Of a stretch of 9,970 bases of DNA, positions 1-5,788 are shown piece by piece. The DNA comes from an uncultured Clostridia bacterium (lineage in GTDB: Bacteria > Bacillota > Clostridia > Christensenellales > Aristaeellaceae), in NCBI GenBank assembly GCA_934631055.1, contig CAKTXP010000081.1:1-9970 (forward strand), given 5' to 3'. Within the stretch, counting starts at the first letter, position 1; each line of letters begins with the position of its first letter. Below the pieces are notes generated by a model, which saw only the letters and a list, made by a program, of their open reading frames with translations, was not told where the DNA came from and searched no databases. Both the position numbers and the translations under genes were made by a program.

Positions 1-24
1 ATTCGGGAAGGTGGCTGTTATTTG

Positions 25-717
25 TTATTCTAACCCGACAACGCTGTCCACCGGAAGCGCCAGAACGATGCCCTGCGCCTCGCTCTGCAAGCCGCATTTG
101 TCGCATATCGCCTGCATGATCGCCAGCTTCTCCTCTTTGCGCGCCAGGATCATGACCGCTTCCTTTTCCTGCTGGATGCTGAATCCCCATTGCTGAAGCG
201 TCTCCTCCGCGCCGACGCGCCGACTGTGCAGAACCGTTCCGCCCGCCGCGCCCGCCGGTCTTGCGGCAGCCATAACGTCCTCGCTGTATCCCTGATTGAC
301 CAGCGCGACGATCATCTGATACTCGTTCTCCTGCATGTCGATCCTCCTCATCTCCGGTTCGTGGTGATGCTCCTGACAGATCTGCTCGACCATCTGCATC
401 ATCCGCCTGTTCGTTCCGCTCAGCGGTATCGTAAAGGCGATGCCGCTTCCGGATGCGCCCAATCTCAGTTCGCGCCTGAGCCGCTTGAGCAGTTCGTCAG
501 CGTTCTCCTTGGGCATCATCGAGAGCAGCAGGCTCTTCTCTCCGCTGTCCAGCCCCAGCATATCCATCATTTCCCGCGACGCCGTGCCGTGCGCATACAT
601 CTGACACTGCATCGGCAGCTTTCCCTTTTCAAACAGCGCAAGCGCTTTCTCGCCAAGCTTCGGCGTTGTAATCAGCATCAGCAAGCGGAACGACGCGCGC
701 ATTTTTTCGTTGCTCAT
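25..717 (-). CDS. Tandem P-II-like regulatory protein paired with DUF1538
   Basis: A 230-residue protein built from two P-II (GlnB/GlnK-like) folds. The second half, about residues 134-229, is the clearer one: it has the strand MIVALV, the AGAAGGTVLHSRRVG segment at 155-169, EKEAVMIL near 184-191 and the closing strand ALPVDSVVGL, all typical of P-II trimers that bind adenine nucleotides. The first half, about 7-103, is more divergent but repeats the order, with a helix at 21-32, SLLLSMMPKE at 62-71 and the final strand GSGIAFTIPLSG at 90-101. Normal P-II proteins have one domain of about 112 residues. The start overlaps the stop of the upstream membrane gene (ATGA, 714-717), and AGGAGG lies 4 bases before the ATG (complement of 722-727), so the two are translationally coupled. 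By analogy with AmtB-GlnK I infer that it gates the DUF1538 protein in response to a nucleotide; the ligand is unknown. No terminator is visible in the 24 bases left of the stop. Confidence 0.85.
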   Translation of the reverse strand: MSNEKMRASFRLLMLITTPKLGEKALALFEKGKLPMQCQMYAHGTASREMMDMLGLDSGEKSLLLSMMPKENADELLKRLRRELRLGASGSGIAFTIPLSGTNRRMMQMVEQICQEHHHEPEMRRIDMQENEYQMIVALVNQGYSEDVMAAARPAGAAGGTVLHSRRVGAEETLQQWGFSIQQEKEAVMILARKEEKLAIMQAICDKCGLQSEAQGIVLALPVDSVVGLE

Positions 718-2231
718 ACGTCCTCCTCAAACTCGATAATTCCATCCCGTCCGTCAAAGGCAGGCACAACGACCCGCTTCGCCCGGCTCGTCTTGATTTT
801 ATACGTCACGCCCATGATCTGCACGGCGATGAGCGGCGTCAGCGCGACCAGCGCGACCACGCCGAATGCGTCGCTCATCACGCTTCCGCCAATCGTCTCG
901 CATGCGCCAATGCTCAGCGGCAGCAGGAACGTCGTCGTCATCGGTCCGCTCGCCACGCCGCCAGAGTCAAACGCGATACCAACAAAGATCGGCGGCACGA
1001 TGAAGGACAGCGTGAGCGCCAGCAGATAGCCCGGAATCAGGATGTATTGAATCGGCAGACCCGTGACCACGCGCAGCATCGCCAGCCCGACGCTGACCGA
1101 TACGCCGATGGATAGACAGTTGTTCATTGCCCTGGCGGATATCGCGCCGTTGGTCACGCCCTGAATCTGCCGGTTGAGAACCTGTATCGCCGGTTCGGCT
1201 TTGACGATGAAGAAGCCGATGAGCATGCCGATCGGCACGAGCAGCCACTTGTGCGACCGCGCCAGTTCGCGCCCCAGCACCGTACCGACCGGCCCAAATC
1301 CGACGTTCACGCCGCAGAGGAACAGCACCAGCCCGACATAGGTGTAGGCAAAACCAACCAGTATGCGCGTCCTCTGCCGCTTCTGATAGCGATGCGTCGC
1401 CAATTGGAAGAAAGCAAAGACCGCGACGATCGGCAGGATAGACATCGCGACCTCCAGCATGTAATGCGGAAATCCGTGCATGAATTCCAGCGCGACATCC
1501 TGCGTCGTGGCAACCTGCGGAACCTCCGTCGCCGTGTATACGGTATCCTGAGGATTGAAGAAACACCCCAGCAGCGCGACCGCCAATATCGGTCCGATGC
1601 TCGATAACGCGACCAGACCAAAGCTGTCGTTCGCCGCATTTTTGTCGCTTCGTACTGACGCCATGCCTACGCCCATCGCCATGATAAACGGCACCGTGAT
1701 AGGTCCGGTCGTAACGCCGCCCGCGTCATAGGCAATACTCAAAAAGTCCTTAGGTACAAAGATCGAAACGACTGCCAGCAGACCATACAGTGCCAGCAGC
1801 AGCTTGGATAGGCTGATGCGCTTGAGGATGCGCACGACAGCCAGCGCCAGAAACGCGCCGACGCCGACAGCAACCGCATAGATCAGCACCCTGTTCGGTA
1901 CGGAGGGAACCTGCTGTGCCAGCACCTGAAGATCCGGCTCGGCAATCGTGATGATGACGCCCATCACGAACGCAATCGCCACGATCACAGGCGCCCGTTT
2001 GACACGCTCCATCTCTACGCCTATGCCCTCGCCCAGAGGCGTCATCGCGATCTCCGCGCCGAGCTGGAATAAGCCCATACCGAATACCAGCAGCACCGCG
2101 CCAACCGTAAACATGACCGATGTCCCCACGTCCATCGGCACGAGTACGACGCTCAGCACCATCACAATCAGCGTAATGGGCAGAACCGCCGCCAGCGATT
2201 CGAGTATCTTCTCCTTGAGTTTGGGGTTCAT
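714..2231 (-). CDS. DUF1538 family multi-pass membrane protein (putative transporter)
   Basis: A 505-residue, very hydrophobic protein with about 12-14 membrane segments. It consists of two DUF1538 repeats. In repeat 1, AEPDLQVL sits at 97-104 and DAGGVTTGP at 169-177; in repeat 2, AEPAIQVL at 345-352 and DSGGVASGP at 422-430, each followed by a D-x-FG-VAL segment. Such pairs of matched motifs are common in carriers whose halves arose by duplication. The family's substrate is not established to my knowledge. I chose the ATG at 2229-2231 (MNPKLKEK) because GGAAAGGA lies about 10 bases before it; the in-frame ATG at 2267 has no ribosome binding site and would be only about 20 bases from the predicted transcript start. 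The C-terminal 20 residues are charged and cytoplasmic-looking. It overlaps the P-II-like gene by 4 bases, which suggests a transporter with its own regulator. Confidence 0.88.
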   Translation of the reverse strand: MNPKLKEKILESLAAVLPITLIVMVLSVVLVPMDVGTSVMFTVGAVLLVFGMGLFQLGAEIAMTPLGEGIGVEMERVKRAPVIVAIAFVMGVIITIAEPDLQVLAQQVPSVPNRVLIYAVAVGVGAFLALAVVRILKRISLSKLLLALYGLLAVVSIFVPKDFLSIAYDAGGVTTGPITVPFIMAMGVGMASVRSDKNAANDSFGLVALSSIGPILAVALLGCFFNPQDTVYTATEVPQVATTQDVALEFMHGFPHYMLEVAMSILPIVAVFAFFQLATHRYQKRQRTRILVGFAYTYVGLVLFLCGVNVGFGPVGTVLGRELARSHKWLLVPIGMLIGFFIVKAEPAIQVLNRQIQGVTNGAISARAMNNCLSIGVSVSVGLAMLRVVTGLPIQYILIPGYLLALTLSFIVPPIFVGIAFDSGGVASGPMTTTFLLPLSIGACETIGGSVMSDAFGVVALVALTPLIAVQIMGVTYKIKTSRAKRVVVPAFDGRDGIIEFEEDV

Positions 2232-2293
2232 CTCACCGCCGTCCTTTCCAAACGGGCAGGCACCCATGCCGCACCCGACAATCTATTTATATC

Positions 2294-2323
2294 ATTATAT
2301 CGAATTTGAAAAGCATTTGTCAA
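2294..2323 (-). promoter_or_regulatory. Sigma-A-type promoter of the DUF1538/P-II operon
   Basis: Read on the minus strand, TTGACA (complement of 2318-2323) and TATAAT (complement of 2294-2299) both match the housekeeping consensus exactly, with an 18-base spacer. The predicted start is near 2287, giving a leader of about 55 bases before the ATG at 2231. It lies between the aldolase terminator and the DUF1538 gene, so the operon is transcribed independently of the aldolase. Confidence 0.8.
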
Positions 2324-2409
2324 TCCGAAAGCATATTCAGTCAGTCCTATTTTTCGTTAAGATTATGTGAAGAATTCTGTATGTATGACTTAAAAAGCCC
2401 CAAATATGC

Positions 2410-2446
2410 AAAAACAGCTGCCAAGCCGAAGCCTGACAGCCGTTTT
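2410..2446 (-). terminator. Rho-independent terminator of the aldolase gene
   Basis: Immediately after the aldolase stop, the minus strand folds into a 12-bp stem (arms 2431-2442 and 2415-2426, with a few G-T pairs) closed by a TTCG tetraloop, followed by TTTTT (complement of 2410-2414). The T run pairs with the A run before the stem, as is usual for strong terminators. Confidence 0.92.
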
Positions 2447-2454
2447 CGATTGAA

Positions 2455-3399
2455 TTAAGCCTTGCCGTTGCAGCCCATGACGTTCACGATCTTGTGACGC
2501 ACCATGTCGCGCAGCGCGATGCGCGCCGGCTTGAGGTACTGGCGCGGGTCGAACTGATCCGGATGCTCCGCAAACTGCTTGCGGATGACGCCGGTCATCG
2601 CCAGGCGCAGGTCGGAGTCCACGTTGATCTTGCAGACCGCCATGGACGCAGCCTGACGCAGCATCTCCTCCGGCACGCCCTGAGCGCCCGGAATGTTGCC
2701 GCCGTACTGGTTGATCATCTGCACATACTCCGGCATAACGGAGGACGCGCCGTGGAGAACGATCGGGAAGCCCGGCAGCTTCTCAGAAACCTTCTCCAGA
2801 ATGTCAAAGCGCAGGTGCGGCTCGCCCTTGAACTTGAACGCGCCGTGGCTCGTACCGATCGCAATCGCCAGAGAGTCAACGCCGGTCGCCTTCACGAACT
2901 CCTCGACCTCGTTGGGATCGGTGTAGAGCGCGTCGTCGTCGCCGACCTTGACGTCATCCTCGACGCCAGCCAGACGGCCCAGCTCGCCCTCGACCACAAC
3001 GCCGTGATCGTGCGCATACTCGACGACCTGACGGGTCAGCTTGATGTTCTCTTCAAACGGCAGGTGAGAGCCGTCGATCATGACGGAGGTAAAGCCGCCG
3101 TCGATGCACGCCTTGCAGGTCTCAAAGTCGGGGCCGTGATCCAGATGCAGCACGATCGGCAGATCCACGCCGCTCTCCTGAGCGTCGAGCAGAGCCGCTT
3201 CGACCAGCTTGACCAGATACACATGCTTCGCATAGGCGCGCGCGCCCTTGGAAACCTGAAGGATCACCGGCGCCTTTTCCATGGTGGCAGCCTCGGTGAT
3301 GCCCTGGATGATCTCCATGTTGTTGACGTTGAAAGCGCCGATGGCGTAATGACCTTCATACGCTTTCTTAAACATCTCGGTAGAGGTAACAAGACCCAT
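2455..3399 (-). CDS. fba: Class II fructose-1,6-bisphosphate aldolase
   Basis: A 314-residue cytoplasmic enzyme that reversibly splits fructose 1,6-bisphosphate into dihydroxyacetone phosphate and glyceraldehyde 3-phosphate in glycolysis and gluconeogenesis. It is a zinc-dependent TIM barrel. The first signature HLDHG is at 85-89, with the catalytic Asp87 and zinc ligand His88. VEGELG at 136-141 carries the family glutamates, GTSHG at 182-186 the second zinc His (185), and LHGASS at 215-220 the third (216). INVDSDLR at 258-265 lies in the substrate-phosphate region. The length and the long GVEDDVKVGDDDALYT loop fit the clostridial class IIB branch. AAGGAG (complement of 3409-3414) lies 9 bases before the ATG. 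The gene is monocistronic, with its own promoter and terminator. Codons end almost only in C or G, consistent with high expression. Confidence 0.97.
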   Translation of the reverse strand: MGLVTSTEMFKKAYEGHYAIGAFNVNNMEIIQGITEAATMEKAPVILQVSKGARAYAKHVYLVKLVEAALLDAQESGVDLPIVLHLDHGPDFETCKACIDGGFTSVMIDGSHLPFEENIKLTRQVVEYAHDHGVVVEGELGRLAGVEDDVKVGDDDALYTDPNEVEEFVKATGVDSLAIAIGTSHGAFKFKGEPHLRFDILEKVSEKLPGFPIVLHGASSVMPEYVQMINQYGGNIPGAQGVPEEMLRQAASMAVCKINVDSDLRLAMTGVIRKQFAEHPDQFDPRQYLKPARIALRDMVRHKIVNVMGCNGKA

Positions 3400-3422
3400 T
3401 GAGAATCACTCCTTCGTCAATC

Positions 3423-3446
3423 CGACGCAGCTCAGCTGCGCCGTCG
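3423..3446. repeat. Inverted repeat in the aldolase leader
   Basis: CGAC-GCAGC-TCA-GCTGC-(GCC)-GTCG: a 5-bp inner stem with a 3-base loop, flanked by a 4-bp outer stem with a bulge. It lies within the predicted 5' leader of the aldolase mRNA, between the transcript start near 3463 and the ribosome binding site at 3409-3414. It could be an operator site or an mRNA-stabilising hairpin; no known binding motif was recognised. Confidence 0.45.
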
Positions 3447-3469
3447 TTAAACAGATTTCTTCCTTTGTT

Positions 3470-3498
3470 AGTATAGCAACAATTTCCTCATTTGAACA
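3470..3498 (-). promoter_or_regulatory. Probable promoter of the aldolase gene
   Basis: On the minus strand, TGCTATACT gives an extended -10 element (TATACT, complement of 3470-3475, preceded by TG). The -35 region 17 bases upstream is weak (TGTTCA, three of six consensus positions), as is often seen with extended -10 promoters. The predicted leader is about 63 bases. Confidence 0.6.
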
Positions 3499-3593
3499 GC
3501 CCCCCAAACTGACTTTGTGCATTTTTCTGCTTTTCTGCGGAGGAAAGCGCCTCTTTTTCATCGTTTTTTATCCAGTCGTCTGACCAATACGCC

Positions 3594-3623
3594 TTGACGC
3601 CCCGCGGGAAAAACTGCTATACT
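3594..3623 (+). promoter_or_regulatory. Probable promoter of the RNA methyltransferase gene
   Basis: TTGACG at 3594-3599 and TATACT at 3618-3623 with an 18-base spacer; the -10 is preceded by TGC, making it an extended -10 as well. The start would be near 3630, about 74 bases before the ATG at 3704. It is divergent from the aldolase promoter 120 bases away. The A/T-rich, pyrimidine-rich stretch between the two promoters shows no gene. Confidence 0.65.
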
Positions 3624-3703
3624 GTATCGGTTTAAGATCTTTATCGGCTGCGCCCGCCGGGGATTTTTCCCTGCCCTGCGCCCGATTGCCATCGGAGGAA
3701 TAT

Positions 3704-4834
3704 ATGGAAAGATATGAATGGATCGCGACCGCCGCGTTCGGTCTGGAGGGCATCGTCGCCCGCGAGCTTGTCCGGCTGGGTATCGACGCCAAAGCGGAAA
3801 ACGGCGGCGCGCGCTTTTTCGGTACGTTTGAGGACGCGTTCAAAGCCAACCTGCATGCCCGCTGTGCCGACCGCATCCTGCTGGTCGTCGGGCGGTTTGA
3901 GGCGCGCAGCTTTGAGGAACTCTTCGAGGGCGTCCGCGCGCTCCCGTGGGAGGACTTCATCGGCGAGCATACCCGCTTCCCCGTCAACGGCAAGTGCGCG
4001 CGCAGCCAGCTGATGAGCGTGCGCGACTGCCAGTCGATTACCAAGAAAGCCATCGTCGAGCGCCTGCGCAGCCGCTACCATACGGATTGGTTCGTCGAGG
4101 ATGGAGAGACCGCGTCCATCGACGTCGCGCTGCATGGCGATATCGCCCAGCTCACCCTCGACGCCAGCGGCACGGCGCTCAACCGCCGCGGCTACCGCAC
4201 ATGGAATGGCGAAGCGCCTCTGCGCGAAACGCTCGCCGCCGCGCTCGTCACGCTCAGCCCATGGCGTCCCGGCATGCCGCTGCACGATCCCATGTGCGGC
4301 ACAGGCACGCTGATGATCGAAGCTGCCATGCGCATGGCGCACCGCGCACCCGGTCTGATGCGTCCGTTTGCCATTGAGTCCTGGCGGGGCATGCCGACGG
4401 ATGCGTTTGACCAGATCCGCGAGCAGGCGAAAGCCGATTTTGACCCGTCGCTCGTCGAGGGCATTTCCGGTTCGGATATCGACCCGGAAGCCGTCGAGCT
4501 GGCACGCCGCCATCTCCGTCAGGCTGGGCTGGAGAACCGCGTCCGCTTTGAGATCGCCGATATGCGCGATTGCAGGCGCACGGAAGAGCGCGGCGTCTTT
4601 CTGTGCAATCCCCCGTATGGTGAGCGTCTGAGCGACCGTAAGGCCTGCGAAACGCTCTATCACGATATGGGGCAGATGCTCCGCAGCAACCCCGGCTGGT
4701 CTCTCTCTGCCATCACATCGCATCCCGGCTTTGAGCGCTGTTTCGGCAGGCGTGCCGATAAGAAGCGCCGCTTCTATAATGGACGCCTCGAGTGCGAATT
4801 CATGACGTTCGGTTTGCCGAAAGCAAAGCGATAA
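3704..4834 (+). CDS. rlmL: THUMP-domain class I SAM-dependent RNA methyltransferase (RlmL/YpsC type)
   Basis: A 376-residue protein of the COG0116 family, whose best-known member is the G2445-methylating half of E. coli RlmL; Firmicutes homologues such as YpsC have about this length and lack the second domain of E. coli RlmL. Residues 1-55 form the ferredoxin-like N-terminal region, about 56-155 the THUMP RNA-binding domain, and about 160-370 the Rossmann methyltransferase. LHDPMCGTGTLMIEAA (193-208) is the SAM-binding motif I, SGSDIDPEAV (255-264) motif II, and NPPYGERL (302-309) the catalytic motif IV typical of exocyclic-amine N-methylation. The ATG at 3704 has GGAGG 5 bases upstream; a TTG in frame at 3686 has no such site and would swallow it, so I rejected it. 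The likely product is N2-methylguanine in 23S rRNA; the exact target base is inferred from the family, not shown here. Confidence 0.92.
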   Translation: MERYEWIATAAFGLEGIVARELVRLGIDAKAENGGARFFGTFEDAFKANLHARCADRILLVVGRFEARSFEELFEGVRALPWEDFIGEHTRFPVNGKCARSQLMSVRDCQSITKKAIVERLRSRYHTDWFVEDGETASIDVALHGDIAQLTLDASGTALNRRGYRTWNGEAPLRETLAAALVTLSPWRPGMPLHDPMCGTGTLMIEAAMRMAHRAPGLMRPFAIESWRGMPTDAFDQIREQAKADFDPSLVEGISGSDIDPEAVELARRHLRQAGLENRVRFEIADMRDCRRTEERGVFLCNPPYGERLSDRKACETLYHDMGQMLRSNPGWSLSAITSHPGFERCFGRRADKKRRFYNGRLECEFMTFGLPKAKR

Positions 4835-4927
4835 AGCGGGCTGAGCCCGCCCGCATTTCCGCCACAGTCCGTAAAGATTCAAAGCTTTACGCGCGTGAGC
4901 AAGCTTTATGCAATTTCTAAGGTAAAT

Positions 4928-4966
4928 AAAGGCACATGCGCTCCAGTTCAAACGCATGTGCCTTTT
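4928..4966. terminator. Bidirectional terminator between convergent genes
   Basis: A perfect 10-bp stem GGCACATGCG/CGCATGTGCC (4931-4940 and 4953-4962), lengthened to 13 bp by AAA/TTT, with a 12-base loop. On the plus strand it is followed by TTTT and, slightly further, a run of seven T, so it ends the methyltransferase transcript about 95 bases after the stop. On the minus strand it is followed by TTTATTT and could also stop transcripts from the HPr-like gene. Confidence 0.88.
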
Positions 4967-5007
4967 ATCTGCTTTTTTTATACTGATTTCTGTTCTAAAA
5001 GTGCTTG

Positions 5008-5081
5008 TTAAAACCGCCGCGAAGCGAAGATGGGGTTTGGGGATGAAATCCCCAAGCAGGTTTGGGCGGCAGCCCAACGTT
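5008..5081 (+). repeat. Double-hairpin intergenic repeat, copy A
   Basis: The element begins TTAAAACCGCCGCGAAGCG, then has two hairpins: TTGGGGAT-GAA-ATCCCCAA (5037-5055) and TTGGGC-GGCA-GCCCAA (5062-5077), and ends CCCAACGTTTCC. The same order of parts is found in copies B and C near 7541-7745. The bases in the stems differ among copies while pairing is kept, which points to an RNA or DNA structure under constraint. The origin, such as a REP-like or miniature element, is unknown. Confidence 0.6.
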
Positions 5082-5102
5082 TCCCCAAATCAATTAAAGT
5101 AA

Positions 5103-5144
5103 CGTAGTTTCAGAGCAGAATGCGAAGCATTCTACGATTGAAAC
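5103..5144. repeat. Nested inverted repeats next to copy A
   Basis: A perfect 7-bp hairpin AGAATGC-GAA-GCATTCT (5117-5133) lies inside a second inverted pair GTTTCA/TGAAAC (5107-5112 and 5139-5144). A third pair, CGTAG/CTACG (5103-5107 and 5132-5136), competes with both, so two alternative folds are possible. No T run follows on either strand, so it is not a standard terminator. It is about 45 bases from the stop codon of the HPr-like gene. Confidence 0.5.
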
Positions 5145-5186
5145 GGTGACGTCTTGAAAACACATGTTCTTAGACGCAACATAGGA

Positions 5187-5444
5187 TTACATATGATCCA
5201 CGAAATAATTCTGAATCGCGGCGACCGCCGCTTCCTCGTCCTTTCCCTCAACGGTTACGGTAATCCTGCTGCCGCAATTCATGTCAAGACCCATGACCGC
5301 GCGAAGCTCTGACAGCGCCGCGGTTTTCGCGCCGTTAATCAGGCGCACTCTGCTGCTGAAACGGGATGCTTCCCGCATCAGGTTGCCCATGGGCCGAGTC
5401 TGCAATGCGTCCTGATTGGTCAAAACGTAGCTGAACTGTTTCAT
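5187..5444 (-). CDS. HPr-like protein lacking the catalytic His15 (Crh-like)
   Basis: An 85-residue protein with the HPr fold of the phosphotransferase system (usual length 85-89). Numbering matches HPr without gaps. The phosphocarrier motif GxHARP is ALQTRP here, so position 15 is Gln instead of the phosphorylated His, while Arg17 and Pro18 remain. The second helix NLMREASRFSS (21-31) and the C-terminal segment ITVTVEGKDEEAAVAAI (61-77) are standard. At the regulatory site, ALSELRAVMGL puts Ser at 45 and Glu at 46 where HPr and Crh have Ser46. Bacillus Crh likewise has Gln15 but keeps Ser46. The protein thus cannot carry phosphate from PEP in the normal way; a regulatory role is inferred. 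The start at 5444 is chosen because GGAG lies 8 bases upstream; the ATG at 5450 is only 2 bases from it. The gene stands alone, without PTS enzyme genes nearby. Confidence 0.88.
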   Translation of the reverse strand: MKQFSYVLTNQDALQTRPMGNLMREASRFSSRVRLINGAKTAALSELRAVMGLDMNCGSRITVTVEGKDEEAAVAAIQNYFVDHM

Positions 5445-5490
5445 GAGCATTTCTCCTCTCTCGGCGGGTTCTGCCCCTCCGCAATTCGGT

Positions 5491-5519
5491 ATTATATCCC
5501 AACCCCTGCCGGCTTGCAA
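5491..5519 (-). promoter_or_regulatory. Promoter of the HPr-like gene
   Basis: On the minus strand, TTGCAA (5514-5519; four of six consensus positions) is followed after exactly 17 bases by a perfect TATAAT (complement of 5491-5496). The start would be near 5484, leaving a leader of about 40 bases. No cre-like catabolite operator was recognised in it. Confidence 0.75.
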
Positions 5520-5536
5520 CTCCCTCCGTTTCTCAT

Positions 5537-5586
5537 CAAAAAAGCCCGAACATGGTATTCCGCCGAATTCCATGTTCGGGTTTTTG
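5537..5586. terminator. Long bidirectional terminator upstream of the HPr-like gene
   Basis: The 11-bp stem CCCGAACATGG/CCATGTTCGGG (5545-5555 and 5570-5580) continues after one T-T mismatch into ATTC/GAAT with a CGCC loop. TTTTT follows on the plus strand (5581-5585) and TTTTTT on the minus strand (complement of about 5538-5543). It insulates the HPr-like promoter just downstream from transcription coming from the right. Confidence 0.88.
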
Positions 5587-5739
5587 TGCTATCTTGGCAA
5601 TTCTTTTTTCTTTCTTTTCGCGCGCCGCCGCAATCTTCTCTAAAATGACGAAAATCGGGCGGCAAATTCTCTCATCCTTCCGATTTTTTGCATATTCCCA
5701 CATTCAATCCGTTATTTCATTCTAACCGTTTTTTTCTGT
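5587..5739. other. AT-rich gap between two terminators
   Basis: No convincing gene is seen. An inverted repeat AAAATCGG/CCGATTTT (5651-5658 and 5680-5687) with a 21-base loop is followed by two further T on the plus strand and may be a weak hairpin. Because strong terminators bracket this stretch, it could hold a short untranslated transcript, but I could not find a good promoter. Confidence 0.4.
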
Positions 5740-5782
5740 AAAAACAAGATGAGCGCAAGGTTTTTTACGCCTTGCGCCCATC
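5740..5782 (-). terminator. Rho-independent terminator of the SH3-repeat gene
   Basis: Six bases after the stop codon, the minus strand forms a 13-bp stem, GATGGGCGCAAGG with CCTTGCGCTCATC (arms 5770-5782 and 5748-5760, one G-T pair), followed by TTGTTTTTAC (complement of about 5738-5747). Confidence 0.9.
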
Positions 5783-5788
5783 TGCCGC

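Larger units (their letters stand above)
4835..5186. other. Gene-free intergenic block rich in hairpins
   Basis: No plausible gene is seen between the convergent methyltransferase and HPr-like genes. In order it holds: a GC hairpin at 4836-4850 (GCGGGC-TGA-GCCCGC, no T run); an imperfect 11-base direct repeat AAGCTTTAYGC at 4882-4892 and 4901-4911; a bidirectional terminator at 4928-4966; the double-hairpin repeat copy A at 5008-5081; and a nested hairpin at 5103-5144. Confidence 0.6.

Noticed and set aside
2494..3402. Plus-strand open frame of 302 codons opposite the aldolase.
   Set aside because: The aldolase on the minus strand is certain from its catalytic motifs; the opposite frame has no recognisable content.
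3530..3566. GAGG/CCTC hairpin followed by TTTTT between the divergent promoters as a terminator.
   Set aside because: The stem is only about 4 bp and no gene on the plus strand lies upstream for it to end.
4836..4850. GC-rich hairpin right after the methyltransferase stop as a terminator.
   Set aside because: No T run follows; the much better terminator lies at 4928-4966.
3641..5077. Long minus-strand open frame (478 codons) antisense to the RNA methyltransferase.
   Set aside because: It lacks a recognisable domain and ribosome binding site, runs across a terminator and repeat, and mirrors the codons of a well-supported gene on the other strand. Such frames are common in GC-rich DNA.
5646..5681. 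Possible 11-residue leader peptide on the minus strand (MREFAARFSSF) in the gap between terminators.
   Set aside because: The purine-rich AAGG abuts the ATG with no spacing, no promoter was found, and the frame is too short to judge.
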